This document shows positions 34,623 to 42,929 of a DNA stretch of 64,000 nucleotides, in pieces. The position numbers and the translations under genes are program-made. Source of the stretch: Dokdonella_A sp966248875. Its GTDB lineage: Bacteria > Pseudomonadota > Gammaproteobacteria > Xanthomonadales > Rhodanobacteraceae. How positions within the stretch are numbered: position 1 is the first letter of the stretch; the number at the start of each line of letters is the position of its first letter. The DNA lies in assembly GCA_966248875.1 (NCBI GenBank), contig CBINBI010000004.1, positions 1 to 64,000 on the forward strand, given 5' to 3'. The notes beneath the pieces were generated by a model. It saw only the letters and a list, made by a program, of their open reading frames with translations, had not been told where the DNA came from and made no database searches.

Positions 34623-35096
34623 CTACTGTCCGACGATTTCCGGCCGCATCGGCGCGAAGAGATCGAGCAGACGCTTCTGCAGATCCTTCGCTACGTTCTG
34701 CGCATCCATCGCGCGCACGAGGTCGTCGACGAACGCGTCGAAATCGGCGTCGGTGAGATTGAGCCCGCTGTGCGCCTCTTCCATGCTGCGGCCCGTGTAC
34801 GTGCACGGCCCGCCCGTCGCTGCGCAGATCTGCTCGATCAGGAGGCGGCGCAGATCGGCGATGTCGGTCTTCTCGAAGAAGATGTTGATACGCAGATCAT
34901 TGTGGATTTCCGCGAGGGCGGCGTCGACGACACGCGCGATGCCGTCCTGCCCGCCGAGCGCACGATAGAGCGCGTCGTCCGCAATGGCCGCCTCCGGCGC
35001 CCGCGCGGCCGCCACGTCTTTCGGCGATGGACCCGCGCATCCCGCGGCAACCGATGCACACGCCAGCGCCAGCAGCAACCGGAAAGTTCCGTTCAT
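34623..35096 (-). CDS. Lipoprotein group 1 truncated hemoglobin
   Basis: This 157-residue protein has a lipoprotein signal, MNGTFRLLLALACASVAAGC, with the lipidated cysteine at 20. A globin of the short 2/2 type follows: LYRALGGQDGIARVVDAALAEI, then EAHSGLNLTDADFDAFVDDLV, in which the histidine is the expected heme-proximal ligand. Truncated hemoglobins bind O2 or NO. A lipid-anchored version would sit in the periplasm at a membrane face, unlike the cytoplasmic norm. GGGGAGGG lies at good distance from the ATG; longer in-frame starts have no lipobox nearby. The gene is convergent with the epimerase-like gene and divergent from cca. Confidence 0.86.
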   Translation of the reverse strand: MNGTFRLLLALACASVAAGCAGPSPKDVAAARAPEAAIADDALYRALGGQDGIARVVDAALAEIHNDLRINIFFEKTDIADLRRLLIEQICAATGGPCTYTGRSMEEAHSGLNLTDADFDAFVDDLVRAMDAQNVAKDLQKRLLDLFAPMRPEIVGQ

Positions 35097-35165
35097 CGCC
35101 GCCCTCCCCAGAGCCGCTCGAATCGCTGGCACAATGCCAGCCCAATCACGCTTCCCCGTCAAGCC

Positions 35166-36410
35166 ATGCAGACGTACCTCGTCGGCGGCGCCGTCCGCGA
35201 CAAGCTGCTCGGCCGGCCGATCGCGGACCGCGACTTCGTCGTGGTGGGTGCGACGCCGGAGGAGCTGTCGCGTCTCGGCTTCCGGCCGATCGGGCGCGAT
35301 TTTCCGGTCTTCCTGCATCCCGAGACGAACGAGGAATACGCGCTCGCGCGCACCGAGCGCAAGAGCGGCCGCGGCTATCACGGCTTCGTGTTCTCGACCG
35401 ATCCCGACGTCACGCTGGAGCAGGATCTCGAGCGCCGCGATCTCACGATCAACGCGATGGCCGAGGACGCGGACGGCCGCCTCATCGATCCGTTCGGCGG
35501 CGCGCGCGACATCGAAGCACGCCTGCTGCGGCACGTCTCGCCCGCATTCGCCGAAGACCCGGTGCGCGTGCTGCGCGTGGCGCGATTCGCCGCGCGCTAC
35601 GCACCGCTCGGCTTCCGGGTCGCCGCCGAGACACTTTCGCTGATGCGCGCCATGGTGGACGACGGCGAAGTCGCGCATCTCGTCCCCGAGCGCGTCTGGG
35701 CCGAGACGCGCAAGGCGCTCGCGGAAGCGACGCCGTCGGTATTCGTCCACACGCTGCGCGAATGCGGCGCGCTCGGCGTCCTGTTCCCGGAAGTCGACGC
35801 GCTGTACGGCGTGCCGCAGCGCGCTGAATTCCATCCCGAAATCGACGCCGGGGCGCACGTCGAGCTGGTGCTCGACATGGCTGCGCGGCTTGCGCCCGGC
35901 GACGATCTCGTCGGCTACTGCGCGCTGACGCACGATCTCGGCAAGGCGCTGACGCCGGCCGATCGGCTGCCGCGTCACATCGGCCATGAGCACGCCGGGC
36001 TCGCGCCGCTGCGCGAGCTGTCCGCCAGGCTGCGCGTGCCGGCCGAGCACGCCGCGCTGGCCGAGCTCGTCTGCCGTTTCCATCTCGACATCCATCGCGC
36101 ATTCGAGCTGCGCGCCGAGACGCTGCTCGGCATTCTCGAACGCTGCGATGCGTTCCGCCGGCCCGATCGATTCGATCGCGTGCTGATCGCCTGCGAAGCC
36201 GACAAGCGCGGCCGCCTCGGCTCGGCGGAGGCGGATTATCCGCAGGCGCCGTACGTGCGCGAGGCCCGCTCGGCGGCGGCCGCGATTGACGCGAGCGCGT
36301 TCGTGGCGCAGGGCCTCAGCGGCGTCGCGATCGGCGATGCGATGCGCAAGGCGCGCGCAAACGCGATCGCACGCGTGCGCGAGCGGTACAAGGCGGCGCA
36401 GAGCTCGTAG
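35166..36410 (+). CDS. cca: Multifunctional CCA-adding tRNA nucleotidyltransferase with HD domain
   Basis: This 414-residue class II enzyme builds and repairs the tRNA 3' CCA end. It has the nucleotidyltransferase signature GGAVRDKLLGRPIADRDFVV, with catalytic aspartates D21 and D23, then the ERRDLTINAMA motif and RVLRVARFAARY. A C-terminal HD phosphohydrolase domain carries ALTHDLGKAL and GHEHAGLAPL, as in the gammaproteobacterial multifunctional form that also has 2',3'-cyclic phosphodiesterase and phosphatase activity. The start codon is unambiguous from the MQTYLVGG opening. Family length is complete. Confidence 0.96.
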   Translation: MQTYLVGGAVRDKLLGRPIADRDFVVVGATPEELSRLGFRPIGRDFPVFLHPETNEEYALARTERKSGRGYHGFVFSTDPDVTLEQDLERRDLTINAMAEDADGRLIDPFGGARDIEARLLRHVSPAFAEDPVRVLRVARFAARYAPLGFRVAAETLSLMRAMVDDGEVAHLVPERVWAETRKALAEATPSVFVHTLRECGALGVLFPEVDALYGVPQRAEFHPEIDAGAHVELVLDMAARLAPGDDLVGYCALTHDLGKALTPADRLPRHIGHEHAGLAPLRELSARLRVPAEHAALAELVCRFHLDIHRAFELRAETLLGILERCDAFRRPDRFDRVLIACEADKRGRLGSAEADYPQAPYVREARSAAAAIDASAFVAQGLSGVAIGDAMRKARANAIARVRERYKAAQSS

Positions 36411-36461
36411 GCGTTCACGGGCGCGCCCCTCATTCGGGCGAGCGACAGCGGACGACGCGCC

Positions 36462-37220
36462 TCAGAACGCGGCCCGCAAGCGGTACACGATCTCGCCGAC
36501 CCATTCGTGCAGCACGGCGTCGGTGTTCGAGATCGCGCCAGCGGTCGGCAGAAGATCGGCCACACCTTCGAACGACGATACGCGTGCATCGCCGGCGTAT
36601 GCGCACGGCTCGAAACCTGCCGCGCGGAACGCGACCAGCGCGCGCGGCATGTGCATGGCGGACGTGACGAGCCACACGCGCTCGGGCAAGGCGGGATCGA
36701 GTGCGCGCACGAGCATCGCGTTTTCCCAGGTCGTCTTCGCGCGGGTCTCGGTGCGGATCGCGTCGGCAGGCACGCCGAGGCGCCGCGCGATGCCGGCCAT
36801 GACGGCGCCCTGCGCCACGCCCTCGCCGTTGCGCGCGCCGCCGGTGACGACCAGCTCGGCATCCGGGATGCGCCGGGCCAGCTCCACCGCTGCCAGCGTG
36901 CGCTGCAGGCTCGAAGCGTTCAGCACGCCATAGTCGTCCGCGTCGACGGCCGCGCGGCGCATGCCGCCGGAGAGCAGCACGATGACGCGCGGTTCCGGTG
37001 CCGCGCAGGCTTCCGGCTTCGGCGCGCGCCGCTCCTGCACGGAAACGAGCACGTTCGCGACGACCGGTGTCGATAGCGCGAGGCAGAGGAACTCCACCGC
37101 GATGCCGGCACGCATCGCGCCCCGCGGCAACCGCGCGCGCCCTATCCACAACGCGAGCGCGAGCAGGAGCCCGAAGCCGAGCGGCGACAGGAACACGTCG
37201 ACGAAGGCCATCCCGCGCAT
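36462..37220 (-). CDS. YdcF/DUF218-family membrane protein (ElyC-like)
   Basis: This 252-residue protein has two N-terminal hydrophobic segments (FLSPLGFGLLLALALWI and GIAVEFLCLALSTPVVANVLV) and a DUF218 domain: VIVLLSGGMRR, AELVVTGGARNGEG, ETRAKTTWENAML and WLVTSAMHMPRALVAFRAAGF. E. coli relatives ElyC/SanA/YdcF affect envelope integrity and undecaprenyl-phosphate use; the activity is not settled. Its ATG overlaps the methyltransferase stop by one base (TGATG), so the two are translationally coupled. Confidence 0.85.
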   Translation of the reverse strand: MRGMAFVDVFLSPLGFGLLLALALWIGRARLPRGAMRAGIAVEFLCLALSTPVVANVLVSVQERRAPKPEACAAPEPRVIVLLSGGMRRAAVDADDYGVLNASSLQRTLAAVELARRIPDAELVVTGGARNGEGVAQGAVMAGIARRLGVPADAIRTETRAKTTWENAMLVRALDPALPERVWLVTSAMHMPRALVAFRAAGFEPCAYAGDARVSSFEGVADLLPTAGAISNTDAVLHEWVGEIVYRLRAAF

Positions 37221-38398
37221 CAGAGCCTTCGCGACAGATCGCAGTCGGCAAACCCCGCCGGCACGTCGCGCACGCCGCGCGCGAACGCGATGACCTGGAA
37301 CCGCTCGCCCATCTCGCCGGGCAGCGTGAGGCGCTTGGCTTCGCCGACCACGCGCATGCGCTCGGGCTCGCCGAGCAATGCCGCCGCCTCGATCAGCGCG
37401 GGCAGGCCGCTCGCCAGCAGGAACTGCCCCTGCGGCGCATAGCCGACCAGCTCGAAGCCGGCGCCGGTGCCGGCTTCTGCGACGGCAGTGAAATCGACGA
37501 AGGCCGTGATGTCCTGCAGGCCGGGCCGATACAGTGCGTCGGCGTGGGCACGATGGCGGTAGTGGCAGACCAGCGTGCCGGCGTTGCGTTCGGGAAGGTA
37601 GAACTCGCTGCGCGGATAGCCGTAGTCGACAAACAGCGCGAGGCCGCGTTCGAGCGTTCCGAGCACCGCCTGCATCCAGTACGGCAGCTGCGGCAGGATC
37701 TCCGAGCGGTAGCCGTTCGCGAAGGCGGTGTCGAGATAGCGTTCCACATGGCGCACCGCGGCGCTCACCAGGGCGTCGGCCGGCCGGTCCTCGCTGGCAA
37801 GCGCGTCGTCGCGCACCGTCACGTATTCCTCGTGCACGCGGCCCGCGTGCATCGCGAAGCGCGTGGTCGGCAGCGCATCGAGCACTTCGTTGGCGAACAT
37901 GACGCCGCGCCACGCGCGCTCCGGCGGGCGATCGATCCACTCGACACGCGCGGCGAGATCCTCCGGCAGCGCGGAGGCGACGAGCGCTCGCTGCCGATCG
38001 CGAAGGTCGGCGCCGGGCTCGAGGATGCGATAGCGCCGCGGCAGCACGCCGCGATCCGCCAGCTCGCCCAGCGCCGCAACCGCGAAGCGCCCGCTGCCGC
38101 CGCCCAGCTCGACGACATCGGCTTCGCTGCCGAGCTCGCACAGCGCGGGCGCGAGCGTGCCGGCGACGGTGCGCGCGAAAAGGTCGCCGAGCTCGGGCGC
38201 CGTGACGAAGTCACCGGCCGCACCGAACTTGGTCTTGCCCGCGCTGTAGTAGCCGAGTCCCGGTGCGTACAGGCAGAGCTCCATGTAGCGCGAGAACGGA
38301 ATGCCGCCGCTGGCGGCGATCTCCTCGCGGATCAGCGCCACGAGCGCGTCGGAGTGCGCGCGCTCGTCGGCATCGGGGACGGGCAGGTCGATCTTCAA
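37220..38398 (-). CDS. SAM-dependent methyltransferase, MidA/NDUFAF7 family (DUF185)
   Basis: This 392-residue class I methyltransferase contains GGIPFSRYMELCLYAPGLGYYSAG and KFGAAGDFVTAPELG, the family signature, then the SAM loop DVVELGGGSGRFA, ANEVLDALP and the C-terminal LFVDYGYPRSEFY. The mitochondrial homologue NDUFAF7 methylates an arginine of a complex I subunit; the bacterial target is unknown. The longest frame overlaps the divergent reductase gene, so I place the start at TTG 38398, which has GGAG about 5 bases upstream and precedes the conserved region. It is divergent from the pteridine reductase gene with under 100 bases between. Confidence 0.87.
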   Translation of the reverse strand: MKIDLPVPDADERAHSDALVALIREEIAASGGIPFSRYMELCLYAPGLGYYSAGKTKFGAAGDFVTAPELGDLFARTVAGTLAPALCELGSEADVVELGGGSGRFAVAALGELADRGVLPRRYRILEPGADLRDRQRALVASALPEDLAARVEWIDRPPERAWRGVMFANEVLDALPTTRFAMHAGRVHEEYVTVRDDALASEDRPADALVSAAVRHVERYLDTAFANGYRSEILPQLPYWMQAVLGTLERGLALFVDYGYPRSEFYLPERNAGTLVCHYRHRAHADALYRPGLQDITAFVDFTAVAEAGTGAGFELVGYAPQGQFLLASGLPALIEAAALLGEPERMRVVGEAKRLTLPGEMGERFQVIAFARGVRDVPAGFADCDLSRRL

Positions 38399-38495
38399 CG
38401 AGGCTCCGGCGCGCGTTCTGCGACAATGGCGTGCGGCCCGGGTCACGTCCGGGATCGCTTGATCCGCAGCATAACGAGCGCGACGGAGAAGACCA

Positions 38496-39245
38496 ATGTC
38501 GAGCAATGCGCAAGGCCGTCCGGTCGCCCTCGTCACCGGCGCTGCGCGGCGCATCGGTGCGACGATCGCGCGGCGCCTGCACGGCGCCGGCTATGACGTC
38601 GCCCTGCATTGCCGGCGGTCGCGCGCCGAGCTCGACGCGCTGATCGCAGAGCTCGAACGCGTGCGCGCGGACAGCACGCTGGCGCTGCAGGCGGAGCTCG
38701 GCGACGCGGCAGCGCCCGCGCCGATGATCGATGCGACGATCGCACGCTTCGGGCGCCTCGACGCGCTGGTCAACAACGCGTCGGCGTTCCATCCGACTCC
38801 GGTCGGCGCGGCGACGCAGGCCCAGTGGGACGAGCTGCTCGGCGCGAACGCGCGCGGGCCGTTCTTTCTCGCGCAGGCGGCGGCGCCGCATCTTCGCGAG
38901 CGCTCCGGCGCGATCGTCAACATCGTCGACGTCTACGCCGAGCGCCCGCTGCCCGATCACCCGATCTACTGCATGAGCAAGGCTGCGCTCGCGATGATGA
39001 CGCGCGCGCTCGCGCGCGATCTCGCGCCCGCCGTGCGCGTGAACGGCGTCGCGCCGGGCGCCGTGCTCTGGCCGGAAACCGGAAAGAGCCAGGCCGACCG
39101 CCAGCAGCTCATCGAGCGCACGCCGCTCCGGCGAACCGGCACGCCGGAGGATGTCGCGGCGGCGGTGCTGTGGCTGCTCGCCGACGCATCGTTCGTCACG
39201 GGCGAGATCGTGCGCGTCGACGGCGGGCGCCATCTCGCCATCTGA
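38496..39245 (+). CDS. Pteridine reductase (SDR family)
   Basis: This 249-residue short-chain dehydrogenase has the TGAARRIG motif at residues 14-21, in which the RR pair marks NADPH preference and is typical of pteridine reductase PTR1/FolM. It also has NNASAFHPTP, the catalytic YCMSK, and RVDGGRHL at the end. The expected reaction is NADPH reduction of dihydropteridines or dihydrofolate. The folK and folB genes lie within 2 kb, supporting a folate/pterin role. Confidence 0.9.
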   Translation: MSSNAQGRPVALVTGAARRIGATIARRLHGAGYDVALHCRRSRAELDALIAELERVRADSTLALQAELGDAAAPAPMIDATIARFGRLDALVNNASAFHPTPVGAATQAQWDELLGANARGPFFLAQAAAPHLRERSGAIVNIVDVYAERPLPDHPIYCMSKAALAMMTRALARDLAPAVRVNGVAPGAVLWPETGKSQADRQQLIERTPLRRTGTPEDVAAAVLWLLADASFVTGEIVRVDGGRHLAI

Positions 39246-39269
39246 GGCGCACGGCTGCAGGCCGCCGCG

Positions 39270-39824
39270 TCAGTCCGACGGCGCGCTGTCGATGTAGCGG
39301 TACTGCCCGGGCGGCATATAGAGCGGCAGCAGCGTCGATTCCTCCTGGCGCAGGGCCTGGCCGTAGAGGCTCGCGATGCGTACCACGTCGTGGACGAAGC
39401 GGCGCCGGCGCTGGCTGTCCCACGGCGCGTCGAGGTAGTCGGTGAGCACGGCTTCGATCAGCAGGGTCGAGCGCTCGAGCTCGCGGTGCGTCGACTTGAA
39501 CTGGATCATCGCCATGCGGTCGCGCTCGAGGGCCCAGCGCAGGTAGGGATAAAGCTGCACGCTCTTGACGAGACCGGTGCGGCGGAAGCCATCGGCAAAG
39601 CGGCGCAGGCACTGGACCTCGGCGTCCTCGTCCTGCGCGCGGCAGGCGTCGAGCAGGGCGCGCATGTCGCGCCTGCCGACTTCGTGATCGCGCAGGATCT
39701 GCGCGGTGAGGCGCGGGCGAAAACGCACCGCGCCGCTCAGTGCGGCTTCCGGAATCGTCTGGTCGGCCGCCGCCCGCGGCCGTGTCTGGTGGCGGCCGAA
39801 GGTCGCCGCCAGAAAATGGAACAT
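39270..39824 (-). CDS. All-alpha protein, possibly hemerythrin/Rsd-like
   Basis: This 184-residue helical protein I cannot place firmly. It has RLTAQILRDHEVGRRDMRALLDAC, FKSTHRELERSTLLIEAVL and RRFVHDVVRIASLYGQALRQEESTLLPLYMP. The spacing of histidines and the final EESTLLP resemble a degenerate hemerythrin or Rsd-type four-helix bundle. No signal peptide or membrane segment is seen. It lies between pteridine reductase (convergent) and folK (same strand, 111 bases upstream). Codon use matches the neighbours and the frame is intact, so it is likely a true gene; its function is unknown. Confidence 0.6.
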   Translation of the reverse strand: MFHFLAATFGRHQTRPRAAADQTIPEAALSGAVRFRPRLTAQILRDHEVGRRDMRALLDACRAQDEDAEVQCLRRFADGFRRTGLVKSVQLYPYLRWALERDRMAMIQFKSTHRELERSTLLIEAVLTDYLDAPWDSQRRRRFVHDVVRIASLYGQALRQEESTLLPLYMPPGQYRYIDSAPSD

Positions 39825-39935
39825 TGATCGTGCCGAACCGAAGTCAGCGCCGTCCCCCCGGCGTCCGGGGGCGAGTTTGGCGCAAAACTGTGAACTAATC
39901 GACAGTTTTTACGCAAGGCGGCCGTACCGGCGGCT

Positions 39936-40433
39936 TCAGGCGGAGCCGAGGTCCAGCGGGTCCAGGGTCAGCGCCTTCCGGCCGTGGGGGCGTTCGGCCG
40001 CGAGCTCGGCCAGGCTGCGCCCGCTCACGGGCTCGCGCGCATCGGGCGCGATGTCGTGGAGTGGAATCAGCACGAACGGCTCAGCAAGCTCAGGCCGCGG
40101 GATGCGCAGATGGCCGGGCCCCTGCATGACGATGTCGTCGAACAGCACGATGTCGATATCGAGCGTACGGCTTGCGTAGCGCGGCCCGCCGCGACGCCGG
40201 CCGAGGCGAGCCTCGAGCGCGTGCAGCCAGGCGTCCAGGGCGACGGGATCGAGGTCGGTATCGAGCCCGACCGCGAGATTGAGGAAATCCGGTCCGTCGA
40301 AGCCGACCGCTTTCGACCGGTACACCGGGGATACCCGAAGCGAGCCGAAGCGCGCGCGCAGCTCGGCCACCGCCGCGCGCAGGTGACGTTCGGGCTCGAT
40401 ATTCGAGCCGAGACTGAGATACGCGCGGTGCAT
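39936..40433 (-). CDS. folK: 2-amino-4-hydroxy-6-hydroxymethyldihydropteridine pyrophosphokinase
   Basis: This 165-residue HPPK transfers pyrophosphate from ATP to the pterin in folate synthesis. It has the opening AYLSLGSNIEPERHL, SPVYRSKAVGF, FLNLAVGLDT and the signature RYASRTLDIDIVLFDD with metal-binding aspartates, then HLRIPRPELAEPFVLIPLHDI. The longest frame starts five codons earlier at a GTG (MDECAM); the internal ATG at 40433 gives the usual short N-terminus. folB follows 69 bases upstream on the same strand. Confidence 0.94.
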   Translation of the reverse strand: MHRAYLSLGSNIEPERHLRAAVAELRARFGSLRVSPVYRSKAVGFDGPDFLNLAVGLDTDLDPVALDAWLHALEARLGRRRGGPRYASRTLDIDIVLFDDIVMQGPGHLRIPRPELAEPFVLIPLHDIAPDAREPVSGRSLAELAAERPHGRKALTLDPLDLGSA

Positions 40434-40502
40434 GGCGCATTCGTCCACGGCAGGCGCCGTTTCGTCAAGCCGCTCACGCGGCGCACGGCCGCAGCGGAGG
40501 CC

Positions 40503-40859
40503 TCAGCTCCGCTGCCCACGCTCGATGACCACGCCCACCGATCGCGCGCCGCGCACGGCCCCAGGCTTGGACAGCCTGAGGCGCACCCACGGCACGCCGA
40601 ACTCCTCGCGGATCAGCGCCGCGCAACGCTCGGCCAGCGTTTCGACGAGCTGGAAGCTGGAACTTTCCACGAACGCGATCAGGCGTTTCGACACCGCCTT
40701 GTAGTCGAGCGTGTCGCCGATCGCGTCGCTCGCTGCCGGCCGCGTGTTGTCGAAAGCCATCTCGACATCGAGCGCGATCGTCTGGCGCGTGCGCCGTTCC
40801 CAGTCGTAGATGCCGATGAGCGTGTCGATGCGGAGGTCTTCGATGAAGACGAGGTCCAT
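40503..40859 (-). CDS. folB: Dihydroneopterin aldolase
   Basis: This 118-residue enzyme converts dihydroneopterin to the hydroxymethyl pterin used by FolK. Family features are MDLVFIEDLRIDTLIGIYDWERRTRQ, the LDYKAVSKRLIAFVESSSFQLVETLAERCAALI segment with its catalytic tyrosine, and the ending VGVVIERG. It is full length. It lies directly upstream of folK on the same strand, forming a folate pair. A heptamer tandem repeat immediately precedes its start codon. Confidence 0.95.
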   Translation of the reverse strand: MDLVFIEDLRIDTLIGIYDWERRTRQTIALDVEMAFDNTRPAASDAIGDTLDYKAVSKRLIAFVESSSFQLVETLAERCAALIREEFGVPWVRLRLSKPGAVRGARSVGVVIERGQRS

Positions 40860-40868
40860 GGGGATGCC

Positions 40869-40906
40869 GGGATTCGGAGTTCGGGATTCGGGATTTGGGA
40901 CTCGGG
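40869..40906. repeat. Heptamer tandem repeat (GGGATTC)n
   Basis: Five and a half imperfect 7-base units, GGGATTC GGAGTTC GGGATTC GGGATTT GGGACTC GGG, lie between the tsaD stop and the folB start. GGGATTC-type arrays are, to my recollection, frequent intergenic features in Xanthomonas-like genomes. The array occupies the folB leader, so changes in unit number could alter expression. Confidence 0.8.
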
Positions 40907-40919
40907 TGATGGTTGCGAG

Positions 40920-41930
40920 CTAAGCCACCGGCGGCAGCGAGGCGAGATCCCAGCGCGGCCGCACCTTGATCGCCGTCGATTCGTGCTGGCCCGCCTGCAG
41001 CCGCAGCGCGCCGGCCAGCGCGATCATCGCGCCGTTGTCGGTGCAGAATTCGGGGCGCGGGAAATATGTCCGGAAACCTTCCTTGGCGCCCGCTTCGGCG
41101 AGTTGCCGGCGAAGCGACTTGTTGGCGCCGACGCCGCCGGCGACGATGAGGGCGCGCGCGCCGGTCGCATCCAGCGCGCGGCGGCATTTGAGCACGAGCG
41201 TCTCGACGACCGCCTCCTCGAATGCGCGCGCGATGTCGGCCCGGGTCTGCTCGCTGCGATCGCTGGCCTGCCAGGCCAGCAGCACCTGCGTCTTGAGCCC
41301 CGAGAAGCTGAAATCGAGGCCGGGCCGATCGGTCATCGGTCGGGCGAAGCGGAACACGTCCGCTCGGCCGCGCTCGGCGAGCTTCGCCAGCGCCGGGCCG
41401 CCGGGATACGGCAGGTCCATGAGCTTCGCCGTCTTGTCGAACGCCTCGCCGGCCGCGTCGTCCAGCGTGTCGCCGAGCAGCACGTAGCGGCCGATCGCCT
41501 CAACCTCGACCAGCATCGAATGCCCGCCCGAGACGAGCAGCGCAACGAACGGCGGCTGCGGCGGATCGGCTTCGAGGAGAGGCGCGAGCAGGTGCCCTTC
41601 CATGTGGTGCACGCCGATCGCGGGCAGGCCGAGCGCCCAGGCCAGCGCGCGCGCCGCCGTCGCGCCGACCAGGAGCGCGCCGACGAGGCCCGGGCCCGCC
41701 GTGTAGGCGACGCCGCCGAGGTCCCCGACCGCGAGCCCGGCCTGTTTCAGCGTCTCCTCGACCAGCGGCAGCAGCTTGCGCACGTGGTCACGCGAGGCGA
41801 GCTCGGGCACGACGCCGCCGTAATCCGCGTGCATGCCGACCTGGCTGTACAGCGCGTGCGCAAGCAGCCCGCGGCCAGGATCGAACACGGCGACGCCGGT
41901 CTCGTCGCACGAAGTCTCGACGCCGAGCAC
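40920..41930 (-). CDS. tsaD: tRNA N6-adenosine threonylcarbamoyltransferase
   Basis: This 336-residue ASKHA-fold enzyme transfers threonylcarbamoyl to A37 of ANN-decoding tRNAs. It opens VLGVETSCDETGVAVFD and has the metal-binding HHMEGHL, LVSGGHSMLVEV, DDAAGEAFDKTAKLMDLPYPGGP, AGGVGANKSLR and CTDNGAMIALAG. The start is taken as GTG 41930, which gives the standard 337-codon family length; another GTG at 41975 would add 15 residues overlapping the rpsU promoter. It is divergent from rpsU, a widely conserved arrangement. Confidence 0.95.
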   Translation of the reverse strand: MLGVETSCDETGVAVFDPGRGLLAHALYSQVGMHADYGGVVPELASRDHVRKLLPLVEETLKQAGLAVGDLGGVAYTAGPGLVGALLVGATAARALAWALGLPAIGVHHMEGHLLAPLLEADPPQPPFVALLVSGGHSMLVEVEAIGRYVLLGDTLDDAAGEAFDKTAKLMDLPYPGGPALAKLAERGRADVFRFARPMTDRPGLDFSFSGLKTQVLLAWQASDRSEQTRADIARAFEEAVVETLVLKCRRALDATGARALIVAGGVGANKSLRRQLAEAGAKEGFRTYFPRPEFCTDNGAMIALAGALRLQAGQHESTAIKVRPRWDLASLPPVA

Positions 41931-41953
41931 CGGTCCGACGGACCGTTCCGGTT

Positions 41954-41983
41954 TTGCAAATCCCTGATTATTCACAGTACAAT
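41954..41983 (+). promoter_or_regulatory. Putative sigma70 promoter of rpsU-yqeY-dnaG
   Basis: TTGCAA (41954-41959) and TACAAT (41978-41983) are separated by 18 bases, close to the -35 and -10 consensus, in a locally AT-rich stretch 45 bases before rpsU. This fits the conserved macromolecular synthesis operon promoter position. Confidence 0.65.
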
Positions 41984-42027
41984 GCGCGGCTCGCCGCCGC
42001 CCGGGGTGGCGTTCAACCGGAGAGTTT

Positions 42028-42243
42028 ATGCCAAGCGTGAAAGTCCGCGAGAACGAACCGTTCGAGTTCGCTCTGCGCCGTTTCAAGCGCACCTGCGAGA
42101 AGGCCGGCGTGCTGGCCGAGGTCCGCAAGCGCGAGTTCTACGAAAAGCCGACCCAGGAGCGCAAGCGCAAGCGCGCCGCTGCGGTCAAGCGTCACCTTCG
42201 CCGCGTCTCGCGCGACGTGACGAAGCGCCAGCGCCTGTATTGA
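42028..42243 (+). CDS. rpsU: 30S ribosomal protein bS21
   Basis: This 71-residue basic ribosomal protein (MPSVKVRENEPFEFALRRF, then EVRKREFYEKPTQERKRKRAAAVKR) matches bS21 over its whole length. It helps translation initiation on the 30S subunit. GGAG lies about 6 bases before the ATG. It is the first gene of the rpsU-yqeY-dnaG unit; a hairpin immediately after the stop may reduce read-through to downstream genes. Confidence 0.99.
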   Translation: MPSVKVRENEPFEFALRRFKRTCEKAGVLAEVRKREFYEKPTQERKRKRAAAVKRHLRRVSRDVTKRQRLY

Positions 42244-42249
42244 TCGACC

Positions 42250-42270
42250 GGGCGAGCTTCGCGCTCGCCC
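42250..42270 (+). terminator. Hairpin after rpsU, possible partial terminator or processing site
   Basis: An 8-bp stem GGGCGAGC / GCTCGCCC with loop TTCGC starts seven bases after the rpsU stop and is followed by only two T. In E. coli an attenuator sits between rpsU and dnaG to give unequal expression; this hairpin is in the analogous place. Confidence 0.5.
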
Positions 42271-42371
42271 TTCCGGGCCTCATCGGCCGGCATTGCGCGA
42301 GCGGTGCCGGCCGTTTGCGTTTGCGGCTCCGGCGCACGCCGGTTTTTCCGAATCCATGATTCGAGGACGCG

Positions 42372-42821
42372 ATGTCCCTCAAGCAGCAGATCACCGACGA
42401 CATGAAGGCCGCGATGAAGAGTGGCGACAAGGACCGCCTCGGCGTGATCCGTCTCGTCCTCGCCGCGATCAAGCAGCGCGAAGTCGATGAGCGCGTCGTG
42501 CTCGACGATGCGCAGACGCTGGCGGTCATCGAGAAGATGATCAAGCAGCGGCGCGACTCGATCGCGCAGTTCCGCGCCGCAGGCCGGGAAGACCTTGCCT
42601 CGAAGGAGGAATACGAGGTCGGCGTGATCCAGGCCTACATGCCGGCGCAGCTCAGCGAGGCCGAGATCGACGCGATCATCACGAAGGCGATCGCCGACTC
42701 GGGCGCGACCGGCGCGAAGGACATGGGCAAGGTGATCGGACTCGTTCGGCCGCAGGTGGCCGGGCGGGCCGACATGGGCAAGGTGTCCGAAAGCGTCAAG
42801 CGCAAGCTCGCCGCGTCCTGA
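42372..42821 (+). CDS. GatB/YqeY domain protein
   Basis: This 149-residue helical protein is of the YqeY family (MSLKQQITDDMKAAMKSGDKDRLGVIRLVLAAIKQREVDER, EVGVIQAYMPAQLSEAEIDAII, KDMGKVIGLVRPQVAGRADMGKVS). The tail domain is shared with GatB and is thought to contact tRNA, but the stand-alone protein has no proven activity. Its position between rpsU and dnaG is conserved in gammaproteobacteria. A short spacer with a palindromic repeat follows. Confidence 0.95.
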   Translation: MSLKQQITDDMKAAMKSGDKDRLGVIRLVLAAIKQREVDERVVLDDAQTLAVIEKMIKQRRDSIAQFRAAGREDLASKEEYEVGVIQAYMPAQLSEAEIDAIITKAIADSGATGAKDMGKVIGLVRPQVAGRADMGKVSESVKRKLAAS

Positions 42822-42906
42822 TCGTCTTCCCCGCGAAAGCGGAGACACGGCGCCTTCGGCGGCTGGAGCAAGAGGCACGCGGTTCCCGCTTTCGCGGGAA
42901 CGACGA
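42822..42906. repeat. REP-like inverted repeat between yqeY and dnaG
   Basis: The arm TCGTCTTCCCCGCGAAAGCGG (split from 42822) is answered at 42882-42906 by TTCCCGCTTTCGCGGGAACGACGA, giving a stem-loop of about 25 bp per arm. Similar arms occur at 17.97, 47.4 and 50.9 kb. It could stabilise or end the rpsU-yqeY transcript before dnaG. Confidence 0.75.
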
Positions 42907-42929
42907 AAGGACGTGGCATCCTAGCTCCC

